Assembly (NCBI GenBank): GCA_002402315.1 | Contig: DHFP01000147.1 | Coordinates: 1-51,952, forward strand | From: Clostridiales bacterium UBA4821 | GTDB taxonomy: Bacteria; Bacillota; Clostridia; Acetivibrionales; UBA4821 | DNA: 51,952 nt | Reading direction: 5' to 3' | Shown here: positions 22,665 to 31,918 of the stretch, piece by piece | Position numbering within the stretch: the stretch's first letter is position 1 | How the letters are laid out: the number at the start of each line of letters is the position of its first letter | Translations under genes and position numbers: made by a program | Notes under the pieces: model-generated | The model's input: the letters and a program-made list of their open reading frames with translations, nothing else | Databases searched by the model: none | Told to the model about the DNA's origin: nothing

Positions 22665-23870
22665 ATGCTGGATAATTTTTTAGACAAATATAATGTCATC
22701 ACACTCATTTTAGCCGCAGTCCTATTGGCACCCATAATTATTGGTTTATTCAGGAAGGTTACAAAAGTATCCATATGGATTTCTTTAATTTCGTTATTAA
22801 GGGTTGCAGGATTCTTATTGAGCATAGCAGTTTCATTTTTCCTGACCAAGAAACTTTTCTTTGAGAGTCAAATTCCCTTTTTTCTTAATCTAAAGGACTA
22901 CATTACGCAAAACTTTAAGGACACAGTAAATCCGGAAATAATTGTTTACCTCATAGCAGCCCCGGTTATTTTCATATTTGTTACTTTATTATTTAAACTT
23001 CTAACTCTAAAGGTTGAAACCAGACTTTTTGATGTACTTTCGGGAAAACTGTTTGAGATATTTGATTCTTTATGGCAGCCCTTGAAAATATTTATTAAAG
23101 CTATATTTCAGATTCCCAAAGCCGTATTTAATACTATATTTGTTTGTCTGATGCTATCGCTGTTCAGCATCTACCTTTCATCGCCAACCATTTCAGAGCA
23201 GCTGGAGGAGTCACGGATTTATAAAGCTGTGGACCAATATGCAATTCAACCCTTAATAAACTCCAGCTACGCGCAAAAGCTTCCGGTTCTTTTCAACCAG
23301 TCTATGGCGCAGCTGGATGAATCCCAACTGCCGGAGGTATTTCAGGAAGATGGATCCCTGCCTGAGAAGCTTATCAGCGGAACCCGGATCATATGGTATT
23401 TTAATGGTGTTACCTTGGAAGATGCTGTGAAGTCAAATAGTGAAATTGATGCCTTTACAGTCGAACTTATAAAATCAGAAACAAGCAGCCGGAAAAAAGC
23501 CAGGATTATTTATAAGTGGATTGGTTCTCATATAAAATATGACTTCGAAAAGGCTGAAAAGGTTAGTAATAATATTGGTGACACCTCATCAGGGGCTATA
23601 CAGGCATTCAACACCCGCAAAGGTATCTGCTTTGACTCTTCAGCTCTTTATGTAACTATGTGCAAAGCTGTTGGATTAAAAACCAGGCTGGTAGTAGGCA
23701 TGGGGTTTAATGGTCTGGCATGGGGTGAGCATGCATGGAACCAGGTGTATATACCTGAGGAAGATAAGTGGATAAACGTTGATACAACCTTCGCTGTTGG
23801 CGGGAACTACTTTGACAGGCCGAATTTCGAAGCTGACCACAGGGCAGCCAGGACAGCCGGAGAATGGTAG
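22665..23870 (+). CDS. Membrane-anchored transglutaminase-like protein
   Basis: A 401-residue protein with about four hydrophobic membrane segments in the first 175 residues (including ITLILAAVLLAPIIIGLF) and a C-terminal transglutaminase-like cysteine-peptidase fold. The catalytic triad is present: Cys in KGICFDSS (about residue 320), His in GEHAWNQV (about 354) and Asp in VDTTF (about 371). The domain probably faces outward and cleaves or crosslinks surface peptides; the substrate is unknown. The longest ORF starts at 22623, but ATG 22665 has GGAGAG upstream and is chosen. Transcribed convergently with the antiporter gene. Confidence 0.8.
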   Translation: MLDNFLDKYNVITLILAAVLLAPIIIGLFRKVTKVSIWISLISLLRVAGFLLSIAVSFFLTKKLFFESQIPFFLNLKDYITQNFKDTVNPEIIVYLIAAPVIFIFVTLLFKLLTLKVETRLFDVLSGKLFEIFDSLWQPLKIFIKAIFQIPKAVFNTIFVCLMLSLFSIYLSSPTISEQLEESRIYKAVDQYAIQPLINSSYAQKLPVLFNQSMAQLDESQLPEVFQEDGSLPEKLISGTRIIWYFNGVTLEDAVKSNSEIDAFTVELIKSETSSRKKARIIYKWIGSHIKYDFEKAEKVSNNIGDTSSGAIQAFNTRKGICFDSSALYVTMCKAVGLKTRLVVGMGFNGLAWGEHAWNQVYIPEEDKWINVDTTFAVGGNYFDRPNFEADHRAARTAGEW

Positions 23871-23904
23871 AAATGTAGGGGCGACCCGACAGACCCCTAC
23901 ATTT
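23871..23904. terminator. Bidirectional terminator between convergent genes
   Basis: AAATGTAGGGG and CCCCTACATTT are perfect inverted arms around a 12-nt loop, with T-rich ends on both strands, placed exactly between the stops of the transglutaminase (+) and antiporter (-) genes. Confidence 0.82.
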
Positions 23905-24956
23905 TAACCAACCGGAGCAAAAAAGAATGCTACCGCCAAAATAACATACACACCCATCAACTGCACCCCTTCAAGCCAGTGACTCTCTCCATCCTGAGAA
24001 ATGATATTGGCAATTAGAACTGCTGCCCCTATACCCGCTAACTCAAACGGATGGAATATTAGACTCATGGGCTTTCCTAAAATCAAACTGATAAACACTA
24101 GCGCCGGCGCTACAAATAATGCAATCTGCAAACTCGAACCTATAGCTATTTCTACCGCAACATCCATCTTATTCTTAACTGCCATTAGAATTGCTGATGA
24201 ATGCTCTGCGGCATTACCGATAATAGCCAGTATTATAATACCAATGAACATTTCATTCCATCCAAAGGATTTCGCTACACCTTCTATTGAGCCAACCAGA
24301 AACTCACTCTCAAAAGCTACTGCAACTGTTGCCGCAAGCAAGACCAGCAGTGACTTTTTCTTGCCCCACTTTGCTTCATGTTCTTCACAATGCTCGCCAC
24401 ATACCATATCCTTATGAGTGAAAAATGAAAATACCAAACCAAGCAAGTATATAAAAATCATTATTCCAGCATTTGCAATGCTAAGACCTTCAAAGTTCAA
24501 TTCCTGGGCCGGACCAATGCTTTGTAAAAAGATTGCCGGAATAGCCAGGCCGATAACCGCAAACAAGAGCAAGGTTGCACTATTCACTGAAGCTTTTTGA
24601 TTAAATGTCTGCAGCTTGTGCTTTAATCCTCCGAAAAACATGCTGGCGCCAAGTACAAGAAGTACGTTGCCTATAATCGAACCGGCTATTGATGCTTTAG
24701 CAATTTCAGCATGGCCGGCCTTTATTGCAAATATAGCAATTATCATTTCTGTTGCATTTCCGAACGTAGCATTCAAAAAACCGCCTATTCTTGGTCCGGT
24801 ATGTATTGCAATATTTTCAGTTGCCTCCCCCATTAACCCTGCAAGCGGAATTATTGCGAGACAGGACGTAAGGAAGATTAATGCATGGTTGCCATGGGAA
24901 TATTCTAAGAAGATGCTTATCGGCACAAAAATTAAAAGATATTTTAAGTATTTCAT
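23904..24956 (-). CDS. Calcium/proton antiporter, CAX family
   Basis: A 350-residue integral membrane protein with about eleven hydrophobic segments and the two inverted CAX signature repeats: FGNATEMIIAIFAI near residue 68 and IGNAAEHSSAILMA near 250, whose Glu residues bind the cation. It exports Ca2+ (or another divalent cation) in exchange for protons. An acidic His-containing loop (CGEHCEEHEAKWG) between the two halves is typical of the family. GGGGTG lies before ATG 24956. No operon partner; monocistronic. Confidence 0.88.
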   Translation of the reverse strand: MKYLKYLLIFVPISIFLEYSHGNHALIFLTSCLAIIPLAGLMGEATENIAIHTGPRIGGFLNATFGNATEMIIAIFAIKAGHAEIAKASIAGSIIGNVLLVLGASMFFGGLKHKLQTFNQKASVNSATLLLFAVIGLAIPAIFLQSIGPAQELNFEGLSIANAGIMIFIYLLGLVFSFFTHKDMVCGEHCEEHEAKWGKKKSLLVLLAATVAVAFESEFLVGSIEGVAKSFGWNEMFIGIIILAIIGNAAEHSSAILMAVKNKMDVAVEIAIGSSLQIALFVAPALVFISLILGKPMSLIFHPFELAGIGAAVLIANIISQDGESHWLEGVQLMGVYVILAVAFFFAPVG

Positions 24957-25172
24957 TCAGACACCCCTTTGATATACATAATATGGTAATTGTAATTCTT
25001 TTCAGCTAGTATTAAATTATACATTTGATAGATATAATTTTCAATATATCAAAATCTCCAATTTTTTGGGCCTAAGAAAGAATAAATTTACCCTTATCCA
25101 TAATTTGCCGGATATTAATAATAATATTTCCATTTAATTACTCTAAAGGTTGACCATCCCCCAAAAATCAAA

Positions 25173-26456
25173 TCAAGAAACCATGTAAGTACTGATATAA
25201 CTTAAGTTGAACAAACTTAATTGATGTGATTTAGGCAACTTTTTAGAAAGAGGAAGAAAACCGATGATACCGGTTTTAGTCTTGTTCAAAGTAACATAGA
25301 TGCCATCTGCAAGGCTATAATAAGGCAAGGGTGGAATTTTATGAATTCTTTTTGATAGATCCTTGAGAATAAAGACAATTTGAGAATTATCATAAGACTT
25401 AGAAAGCAAAGCGATATAGCCTATGGCCATAGTAAGAAGCAGGTTCATATTAATCAGACGGTTATAGGTTTGAACTCTGATATCTTCTAGTTTAAACTGA
25501 TTCTTCTTAAAACGTATGAACTCTTCAACATTCCACCTAGCGATATAAGAAAGAATAGGTTTTAGACATTCCTTACCATTGGTAATAGACATATTGGTAA
25601 GAATCATTAAAGTACTGCGGGAATATCCTCTTACAAATACGAGATTAAATATTTGTCCGGGCAATTCTGGTAGTTGTACAGGAATAAGTCCATACTGTAT
25701 TTTTCTTGATTTACCGTTTTTCTTTTTAATAATGACCGAGTATTTACCCTTGTATTTTTTAACAAGCTCAACAATGTTAATCACTTTATCGTTAACAATA
25801 AGATTTCTGTTCTTTTTTAATCGAATAGCAAAAGAGAGCTTGCTTTTATTGAGTTCATTAAAAAACAAAATGTTATCCATGCCTCTATCCATGGTATAAA
25901 TACCGTTTGAACCATAGAAAGACTTTAAGTTTCTGATGCATTCAAGTACTTCTTCATTTTCGCTTATGAAACTTGGTTCTGTCTGAGAAAACAGCTTGGA
26001 ATATAAAGGGACTGGAAGTTTATCATTATGATTTACAAACAAAGCTTCAACTAGAAAATATCCATCAACATTTGTCTGACCAGTGCTTCCATCACGAACT
26101 TTGCCGAGGTTTTCAGAGGCAACAGTATACTTTTTAGAGATATCGCTTGTATCAATAATAGGGGTATCAAAACAGATATATTTTCGGGTAATATTTGAAT
26201 AATTCTTCAAAAGAGTTTTCCTTTGGTTAAAGCTTTGAAGATTACGGGAGAGCCTTTCATGGGTTTTCTTTAAAGAAATATCTTCATGGAGATTTCTAGA
26301 AATTTCAGATATGAGGACTGAATTTGAAGCCAAAATACCGTAAATCATGCAATCAATGAACTTTTTTAGAGGGCGAGAAAAACCGGAAGATAGCTTTGAA
26401 GAAAAACTCAAAATACTTCTTTTCATTTGATATGCAAATTTGCTATAATCGAACAT
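25173..26456 (-). CDS. IS4-family transposase
   Basis: A 427-residue DDE transposase. The catalytic Asp residues are likely those in PIIDTSD and YTMDRGMDN, and the Glu lies in the YREK-like stretch WNVEEFIRFKKNQFKLED. The N-terminal region is DNA-binding type. The frame is complete, so the element may be active. AGGAGG precedes ATG 26456 but is part of a long inverted repeat that would hide it in transcripts entering from outside. Confidence 0.88.
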   Translation of the reverse strand: MFDYSKFAYQMKRSILSFSSKLSSGFSRPLKKFIDCMIYGILASNSVLISEISRNLHEDISLKKTHERLSRNLQSFNQRKTLLKNYSNITRKYICFDTPIIDTSDISKKYTVASENLGKVRDGSTGQTNVDGYFLVEALFVNHNDKLPVPLYSKLFSQTEPSFISENEEVLECIRNLKSFYGSNGIYTMDRGMDNILFFNELNKSKLSFAIRLKKNRNLIVNDKVINIVELVKKYKGKYSVIIKKKNGKSRKIQYGLIPVQLPELPGQIFNLVFVRGYSRSTLMILTNMSITNGKECLKPILSYIARWNVEEFIRFKKNQFKLEDIRVQTYNRLINMNLLLTMAIGYIALLSKSYDNSQIVFILKDLSKRIHKIPPLPYYSLADGIYVTLNKTKTGIIGFLPLSKKLPKSHQLSLFNLSYISTYMVS

Positions 26457-26460
26457 GCAG

Positions 26461-26529
26461 AAAGCCTCCTTTTTCTTATGTTTTATTGGTTTTGGTCAAA
26501 TTCACAATAACATGAAAAAGAGGCTTTTT
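26461..26529 (-). promoter_or_regulatory. Hairpin that would mask the transposase ribosome binding site
   Basis: AAAGCCTCCTTTTTC at 26461 and GAAAAAGAGGCTTTTT ending at 26529 pair on the minus strand. The right half of the folded RNA contains the AGGAGG of the transposase gene. Read-through from outside the element would make a closed hairpin, whereas a transcript started inside would not. This matches the known protection strategy of IS10/IS231-type elements. Confidence 0.65.
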
Positions 26530-26558
26530 GAAGTTGATAACTAAATTTTTCAGGGGAT

Positions 26559-26925
26559 TACTTGGCAAAAACTCATTGCTCTTGTGAATAAACTTACAAA
26601 AAAGAAACCCAAAAGAAAAAATGGGAGAGATGACTTTCCGGTCAGGGCTATGTGGAATTCAGTTTTAGCTGGAATAGTATTTCAACATATATCAGCAGAG
26701 AGCTTACGCAGAGAACTGTCTAGGAATGCTCAACTAAGGTACATGTGTGGATTTTATGGAATAGGAAAAAAGGCAATTCCTGCTGAATGGGTATATACAA
26801 GATTTTTAAAGAAGCTAATAAAACACTTAGAAGAAATTGAAGAAATGTTTAAAGTTCTTGTAGAAGAATTAAGAATAGAAAGTCTTAAGAATCCGAGGTT
26901 TGTAACTGGAAATTATCTGACTTAA
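26559..26925 (+). pseudogene. Fragment of an unrelated transposase
   Basis: The frame is open from the insertion sequence end without a start of its own (ITWQKLIALVNKLTKKK...) and encodes the N-terminal part of a transposase of the DUF772/IS1182-like kind: RAMWNSVLAGIVFQHISAES, LRRELSRNAQLRYMCGF. It stops after VEELRIESLKNPRF, so the catalytic part is missing. The 5' end was lost at the IS4 element and the 3' end by later decay. Confidence 0.65.
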
Positions 26926-26960
26926 ACCTCACAAAAATTATTATACGAGGAGGCGGGAAT

Positions 26961-27293
26961 ATGGTACAGGAGAAAAATATAACTAAGCGAGAAAAATCAT
27001 TATTTCGGGAAAAAGAAAAACCTCAGTCTTTTCGGGACAAGGAAAGGCGCCCCACTATAAAGGAAATTGAAGAACAAGATTTTGTTGAAGCAGGACAAAG
27101 TAATGATCTTACCATTTATGCAAAAAGGTTAGACAGTATGCTTCTCATGTATATAATCAAGGATGGAATAATACTTAATAACCAGGATCCAATAGCAGTT
27201 TCTGAAGAATTTGTCTTTCTAAGTTCGGAAACTCTAGCGATACTAAAAAAATTGAGCAGAAAAAGAATATGGAAAGTGGAAAAGCAAATATAG
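26961..27293 (+). CDS. Hypothetical 110-residue protein
   Basis: A basic N-terminal half (REKSLFREKEKPQSFRDKERR) is followed by an ordered part (VEAGQSNDLTIYAKRLDSML, SEEFVFLSSETLAILKKLS). No domain recognised. ATG 26961 is preceded by AGGAGGCGGG and a terminator follows, so it looks like an expressed gene. It lies beside decayed transposase DNA and may be a passenger gene; that is inference. Confidence 0.45.
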   Translation: MVQEKNITKREKSLFREKEKPQSFRDKERRPTIKEIEEQDFVEAGQSNDLTIYAKRLDSMLLMYIIKDGIILNNQDPIAVSEEFVFLSSETLAILKKLSRKRIWKVEKQI

Positions 27294-27304
27294 CATAAAA
27301 AATA

Positions 27305-27345
27305 AGCTCCCCTTAGTATACCTTTACTAAAGGGAGCCTTTTTTT
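27305..27345 (+). terminator. Rho-independent terminator
   Basis: GCTCCCCTTAGTA and TACTAAAGGGAGC form a 13-bp imperfect stem followed by seven T on the plus strand, 12 bp after the hypothetical gene. Confidence 0.85.
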
Positions 27346-27404
27346 GTCAGAATGAGTTAATTCTTCTTAACTTCATTCGTTGGTGCTGGAGTTGTAGCTG
27401 CGGG

Positions 27405-27989
27405 CTAATTATTAGTTTCGGGAGCATTTGCTTTACTGTTCAAATCATCCCAAACGAAAGGATCTCCTGATTCTTGATATTTTTCTGTTTTGTAGCCTTC
27501 TTTCATCCATCCGTTATTCCATCCGCCGTTCATCCCCCAAGCATCATAGCCTAATAGTCTGAGGGTTACAGCAACCTGCATACCAGCCTGACCAGTCCAG
27601 CAGTGGGTAATAATCATTTTATCCTTAGGAAGCTTGTCTATATTTTTTCCAACCTCGTGCCAAAAGCAGTGAACTGCTCCGGGTACTTTATTCCTGTCTC
27701 CTTTGAGGTCACGAATATCAAGAATAAAAATGCTGTTTGGATCTTGTTCAATCTTAGCTAAAACGTCTTTAGGGTCTATTCTGTTATTTACCTGTGGTAA
27801 TGCTGCATAGTACTCATTAATTTTTTCTCTTACTGCAGTCTTTTTTGCCTCTTCCTGAATCTGCATCTTTACTTTGGCCGGCACTTGATCTACAGAAGTA
27901 ATTTCTGTCTGGTTTGCAGCAGGTGCACTACATCCATATACAAGCACCCCTACTATAAAAATTAGGATTAATGCTAGAGTTTTTTTCAT
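27405..27989 (-). CDS. Rhodanese-domain lipoprotein
   Basis: A 194-residue exported lipoprotein: signal peptide with lipobox VYGC (Cys 20), then a linker helix and a rhodanese domain (about residues 65-170) with FILDIRDLKGDRNKVPGAVH and active-site Cys in THCWTGQAGM. It probably handles sulfane sulfur or acts as a redox-active sulfur carrier outside the membrane; the substrate is unknown. It ends at a TAG, but the same frame continues PAATTPAPTNEVKKN to a TAA, so the gene may have been longer. The histidine kinase gene lies 60 bp upstream, same strand. Confidence 0.82.
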   Translation of the reverse strand: MKKTLALILIFIVGVLVYGCSAPAANQTEITSVDQVPAKVKMQIQEEAKKTAVREKINEYYAALPQVNNRIDPKDVLAKIEQDPNSIFILDIRDLKGDRNKVPGAVHCFWHEVGKNIDKLPKDKMIITHCWTGQAGMQVAVTLRLLGYDAWGMNGGWNNGWMKEGYKTEKYQESGDPFVWDDLNSKANAPETNN

Positions 27990-28049
27990 CCTTTTACCTC
28001 CTAAGTTTATTTTTATCTAAAGCCTAATGGCTTTTGACCAAATGAATTA

Positions 28050-29771
28050 TTACTTCTCAACATTCTTTTCTTGCAGGTTCACTGGGAGTTGAATTGTAAA
28101 TTCGGTTCCTTTCTCATATACGGATTGTACATATATCTTTCCTTTGTGCTTTTCAATGATTCTATAGACAATTGATAGTCCCAAGCCGGTTCCAACTCCA
28201 ACACCCTTTGTAGTGAATCCGGGGTCGAATATTTTTCCTATATGTTCCTGTTTTATTCCTATACCATTATCTTTTATCTTTATACACATCTCAGAACCCT
28301 CTACGTAAGTCTTTATCCATATTGTGCCTTTTTCCTTTATTGCATCTGAAGCATTGACCAGTAGATTCATAAACACCTGATTGAGCTGGTTAGGATAGCA
28401 CAAGATTTCTGATTTCTCACCATACTCTTTGATTATACTAACCCTGTTTTTCAGCTTATTGTTCAATAAGATCAATGTATTATCAATACCCTCATGAATG
28501 TTTGCAAGCTGATATTCGGCTTCATCCAACCTTGCAAAATTTTTGAGGCCTTTAACTATATTCATAATCCTTTCACATGCAAGAACATTTGTTTGATTGG
28601 CCTTGTCCAACTTCATAACAATATCATTTGACATCCGGTCTTCAGTAATATTAGGTCTTTCTTTCAACTTACCTATCAGGACTTTGTATAAATCAACATT
28701 ACAATTTATTGCCCCAAGCGGCGTATTTATCTCATGCGCAATCCCTGCCACAAGCATGCCCAACGATGCCATTTTTTCATGCTGTACAAGCTGTATCTGC
28801 GTCTGCTTAAGCTCTTGGTATGCCCTCTCAATTTCCTCATTAGAGGTCATAAGAATTTCATTAAGGTAAGAAAGCTCCTGCTGGCGTGCGTTTAGTTTGC
28901 TGTTTGCATCCTTAAGACTTATAACCATATTGTTGAACGACTTACCAAGCTGACCAAATTCATCGGAAGAATTGATATAAACTTCAGTCTCCAGGTTGCC
29001 ATCTTCTACTAAGTTCATTTTATCAATAAGGCTTCTGATGGGTTTGGTTATAGAGTTGCCTAATGCAACAGACAGGTACATCCCCAGAAAAGCTACTATA
29101 AATATTGAACCTAATGAGACATAGTTGGTACTTTTGTTTACACGGTCTAAAAGGTTTTTGCTATCATGTATGAATGTTTGTTCCAATTGATCTATGTTTT
29201 TCTGTAATTTCTCTATAATTAAGCTGCCATCATAATTAAGCTGGTTTTTTTTTGCTAAGTCAATCTGGTTCCTTGATATCTCAAGTTTAGCCTCTAGTTC
29301 CTTTATAAATTTATCATAATTGTCCTTGTTAATTGTAGTATTATTAATCCTTCCTGCAGTGCTTATCCCTGTCTCTTCAATTTCATCTGCTTCTGCCAAA
29401 CTGTATGACATTGCATTACGTGCTAGGGCATACTGCTTATTAAAGTATGGCGTAATTTTATCCTCAAAAAATACATCATACTTAACCAAATATATATCAA
29501 CCATATCCAGTAAATCATTTTCATTCCTAGCATGCGAGTTTGCTTTTATTGTATTTAGGTATTCGGTAATCTTATCTATGATCACCTCATGATTTTCTAC
29601 CGACCTATTATCCATCTGAAATAAGCTAGACATTTGATTTAGGTATAATTGTTTTGTTAATTTATTGATTTTAATCATTGACTGGGTTTTTAAATTAGAT
29701 ACTTCCAAATCTTTATTAAGATTCTCCAGACTTATATACAAAAAAATAAAAGTACCTATACATAATGCCAT
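28050..29771 (-). CDS. Membrane sensor histidine kinase (5' end frameshifted)
   Basis: 573 residues from the only in-frame ATG. It has a truncated first membrane helix, an extracellular helical sensor (about residues 25-205), a second helix, a HAMP domain (ITKPIRSLID, about 235-285), the phospho-acceptor His in AGIAHEINTPLG (about 344) and a HATPase (NLLVNASDAI, DNGIGI, TGLGLSIVYRII). The frame is open upstream for about 44 codons (ANISLRIKLTLGFLTV completes the first helix) but has no start codon. The only nearby start (ATG at 29892) is in the adjacent frame (MSDQY-stop), so a 1-nt indel near 29880 is likely. No response regulator is adjacent. Confidence 0.78.
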   Translation of the reverse strand: MALCIGTFIFLYISLENLNKDLEVSNLKTQSMIKINKLTKQLYLNQMSSLFQMDNRSVENHEVIIDKITEYLNTIKANSHARNENDLLDMVDIYLVKYDVFFEDKITPYFNKQYALARNAMSYSLAEADEIEETGISTAGRINNTTINKDNYDKFIKELEAKLEISRNQIDLAKKNQLNYDGSLIIEKLQKNIDQLEQTFIHDSKNLLDRVNKSTNYVSLGSIFIVAFLGMYLSVALGNSITKPIRSLIDKMNLVEDGNLETEVYINSSDEFGQLGKSFNNMVISLKDANSKLNARQQELSYLNEILMTSNEEIERAYQELKQTQIQLVQHEKMASLGMLVAGIAHEINTPLGAINCNVDLYKVLIGKLKERPNITEDRMSNDIVMKLDKANQTNVLACERIMNIVKGLKNFARLDEAEYQLANIHEGIDNTLILLNNKLKNRVSIIKEYGEKSEILCYPNQLNQVFMNLLVNASDAIKEKGTIWIKTYVEGSEMCIKIKDNGIGIKQEHIGKIFDPGFTTKGVGVGTGLGLSIVYRIIEKHKGKIYVQSVYEKGTEFTIQLPVNLQEKNVEK

Positions 29772-30103
29772 GACCGTAAGAAAGCCAAGCGTTAATTTTA
29801 TCCTTAGGCTTATATTAGCAAATCTAAATAAACCTAATATTCTTCTTGCTGCGGAATTATTTTTATGCTGAATCTTAGTACTGATCTGACATCCTTCTCT
29901 CTGTCATTAATTCTGTAGTAGTTGAAATTTTAAAGAATAGATTACAATAATATTTAAAGTTTAAAAAGATTTATAATCATATAGCAATATAATAATTACA
30001 TTGTAATTTTACCATAATATTTCATTTTTCATCAAGTATAAATATCACTATTGATAAATTGTTTTTTAAAATATGTTTTTCTGCCCTATATTCTTTAACA
30101 CTA

Positions 30104-31401
30104 TCATAAATATTTAACAGGCAGTTTGACAGTAAATTCTGTTCCTTTTCCATACTCTGATTGAACAGTAATAGTCCCCTTATGATCCTCAATAATTCTA
30201 TAAACAATTGATAATCCTAAACCGGTTCCAACTCCAACCCCCTTCGTCGTAAAACCCGGATCAAAGATTTTGTTTAAATGCTCAGGTTTAATGTCGGCAC
30301 CACTATCCTTTATCTTTATAAATATATCAGTAAATCTGGTATATGTTGTTATCGATATTGTTCCCGTCTCCTCAATTGCATCAATGGAATTTACCAGGAG
30401 GTTCATAAATACCTGATTAAGTTGGTTAGGGTAGCATAAAAGCAAAGGAATATCTCCATACTCCTTAATTACTTCTATCCTATTTTAAAATCTACTGTCC
30501 AGGAGAGTCAATGTACAATCAATTGCGCCATGTATATCAGTCTCTTTAAATTCAGATTCGTCAAGTCTTGCAAAGTCCTTTAGGCTTTTAACTATTTCTA
30601 AAATTCTTTTACTGGCAATTACGTTAATTCGGTTGGTATTTTCAAGTGTTAATACCAGGTTCATTGCATTGGCATCCTCAATAATAGGCTGGGTAATTTT
30701 TAGTCTTGATACAATACTTTTATAAAGGTCAATATTACAGTTTATTGCTCCAAGAGGATTATGTATTTCATGAGCTACACCTGCGACCAACATACCCAGC
30801 GATGCCATCTTTTCATGCTGAACCAACTGAACCTGCGTCTGTTTGAGCTCTTGGTATGCATCTTCAATTTTCTTATTATACTTAGCAATGGAGTTACCAA
30901 TTTTGAATGAAATATATGCTCCCATGATTATAATTGCAATTACGGAAACTATCGTAACAAAACGTGAAGTTCTATTTACATATCCCATAGCTTGATTATT
31001 TTGAGAAATATAAAGGTCTTCCAAAAAAATAATCTGCTTCTGCATATACTCTATGGCCTGTCCGCCTTCAAAGTTTAATTGCTTCTGTTTTGCAACATCT
31101 ATCTTATTCCTCGATATTGAAGCTTCCAGTTTATCCTCTAAGCCCTTCAAAAAATTATAATATTCATCAGTGCTTAGCCTTTTATTTTTTATGCTTTCTT
31201 TTGTTATGATTGGTAGATTACCGTTTTCAATTTCATCGGCTTCTGATAAACTATACGACATTGTATTAACTGATAAAGTAGATTGTTTATTATAGAATGG
31301 AATAACTTTTTCATTAAAATATGTGTCGTATTTATTTAAATAGATTTCAACTCTTTTATTGAAATCATAGTAAATATATAGGATTTGGCATGCTTTTTTA
31401 G
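30104..31401 (-). pseudogene. Paralogous sensor histidine kinase, inactivated
   Basis: A tandem relative of the preceding kinase, broken in three ways. A TAA at 30485 replaces a codon aligned with Lys in the intact copy (LLDSRF-stop-NRIEVIKEYG), splitting the HATPase from the rest. The N-terminus loses frame near 31375, where KKHAKSY and the VEIYLNKYD part lie in different frames. Everything before it (first membrane helix, start) is missing. What remains aligns well: MSYSLSEADEIEN, HEKMASLGMLVAGVAHEIHN and GVGTGLGLSIVYRIIE. No HAMP is seen. It arose by duplication and then decayed. Confidence 0.85.
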
Positions 31402-31503
31402 TTTAAATTTTATTCAATATGGTTAACATATTTCCAATTTTTTTAAAGTTTTAAATGAAGTCGTTATGTGTTATAATCAGAAAGGTCAATATTTTTAAAG
31501 GTT

Positions 31504-31532
31504 TTGTTATAACCATGAAAAAAGTATATAAT
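31504..31532 (+). promoter_or_regulatory. Putative promoter upstream of 6S RNA
   Basis: TTGTTA and TATAAT are separated by 17 bases. Transcription from here would start about 50 nt before the folded 6S RNA. A second, weaker pair (TTATTG, 17 bases, TAACAT) ending near 31577 would start closer to its 5' end. Confidence 0.5.
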
Positions 31533-31590
31533 CAAATTTGTTCAGTTATTGTATCAATTTAAAATATTTAACATAAACTAAATTGAGATG

Positions 31591-31788
31591 TTTCCTGGGG
31601 TGTTCGGAAGGTCTATAATTTTGAACCTACAAATGAAATATGGGAGTCCGGAGTTTAAGTAATATATCAGGCCACAGTTTAATTGGTTGACTTACAAGTT
31701 AACCCGGTGGAAGATAAAAACCCTTAACAGGGCACCCACCTAGCGAGAGCTAGGTGTCAAAATGTAGACTAACGGCATCTTGGGTTGC
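31591..31788 (+). ncRNA. ssrS: 6S RNA
   Basis: About 198 nt with the pattern of Firmicute 6S RNA. The 5' strand TTTCCTGGGGTGTTCGG pairs with the 3' strand ACGGCATCTTGGG through a G-U-rich closing stem. The middle carries the conserved GGGCACCCACCTA followed by a stem-loop (CCTAGCGAGAGCTAGG). 6S RNA binds housekeeping RNA polymerase by mimicking an open promoter and adjusts transcription in stationary phase. Exact ends are estimated. It stands alone between the kinase pseudogene and the SGNH hydrolase gene; the rest of 31402-31918 holds only AT-rich promoter DNA. Confidence 0.82.
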
Positions 31789-31918
31789 AAATAAATGTTT
31801 ATCCTGAAAGTATGTTCTCTTCCATATTTATTCTAAGATATTATCTCAAATAACCAGACAAGCACTTATATTACAGGTATTTTGGGGATATCCAAATCAC
31901 CTCCTGGAGTGAATCAGA

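Larger units (their letters stand above)
25156..26558. mobile_element. IS4-family insertion sequence, about 1.4 kb
   Basis: The ends share an imperfect inverted repeat: ATCCCCCAAAAATC at 25156 and, reversed at the other end (to 26558), ATCCCCTGAAAAATT. One transposase gene fills the element. The size fits the IS4/IS231 group. No clear target duplication was found: the flanks read TTGACC on the left and TACTTG on the right. On the right the element abuts the fragment of another transposase, so it inserted into, or deleted part of, an older element. Confidence 0.7.

Noticed and set aside
26559..26925. Functional 113-residue plus-strand gene
   Set aside because: It is the front part of a larger transposase with no catalytic region and an open 5' frame into the insertion sequence end.
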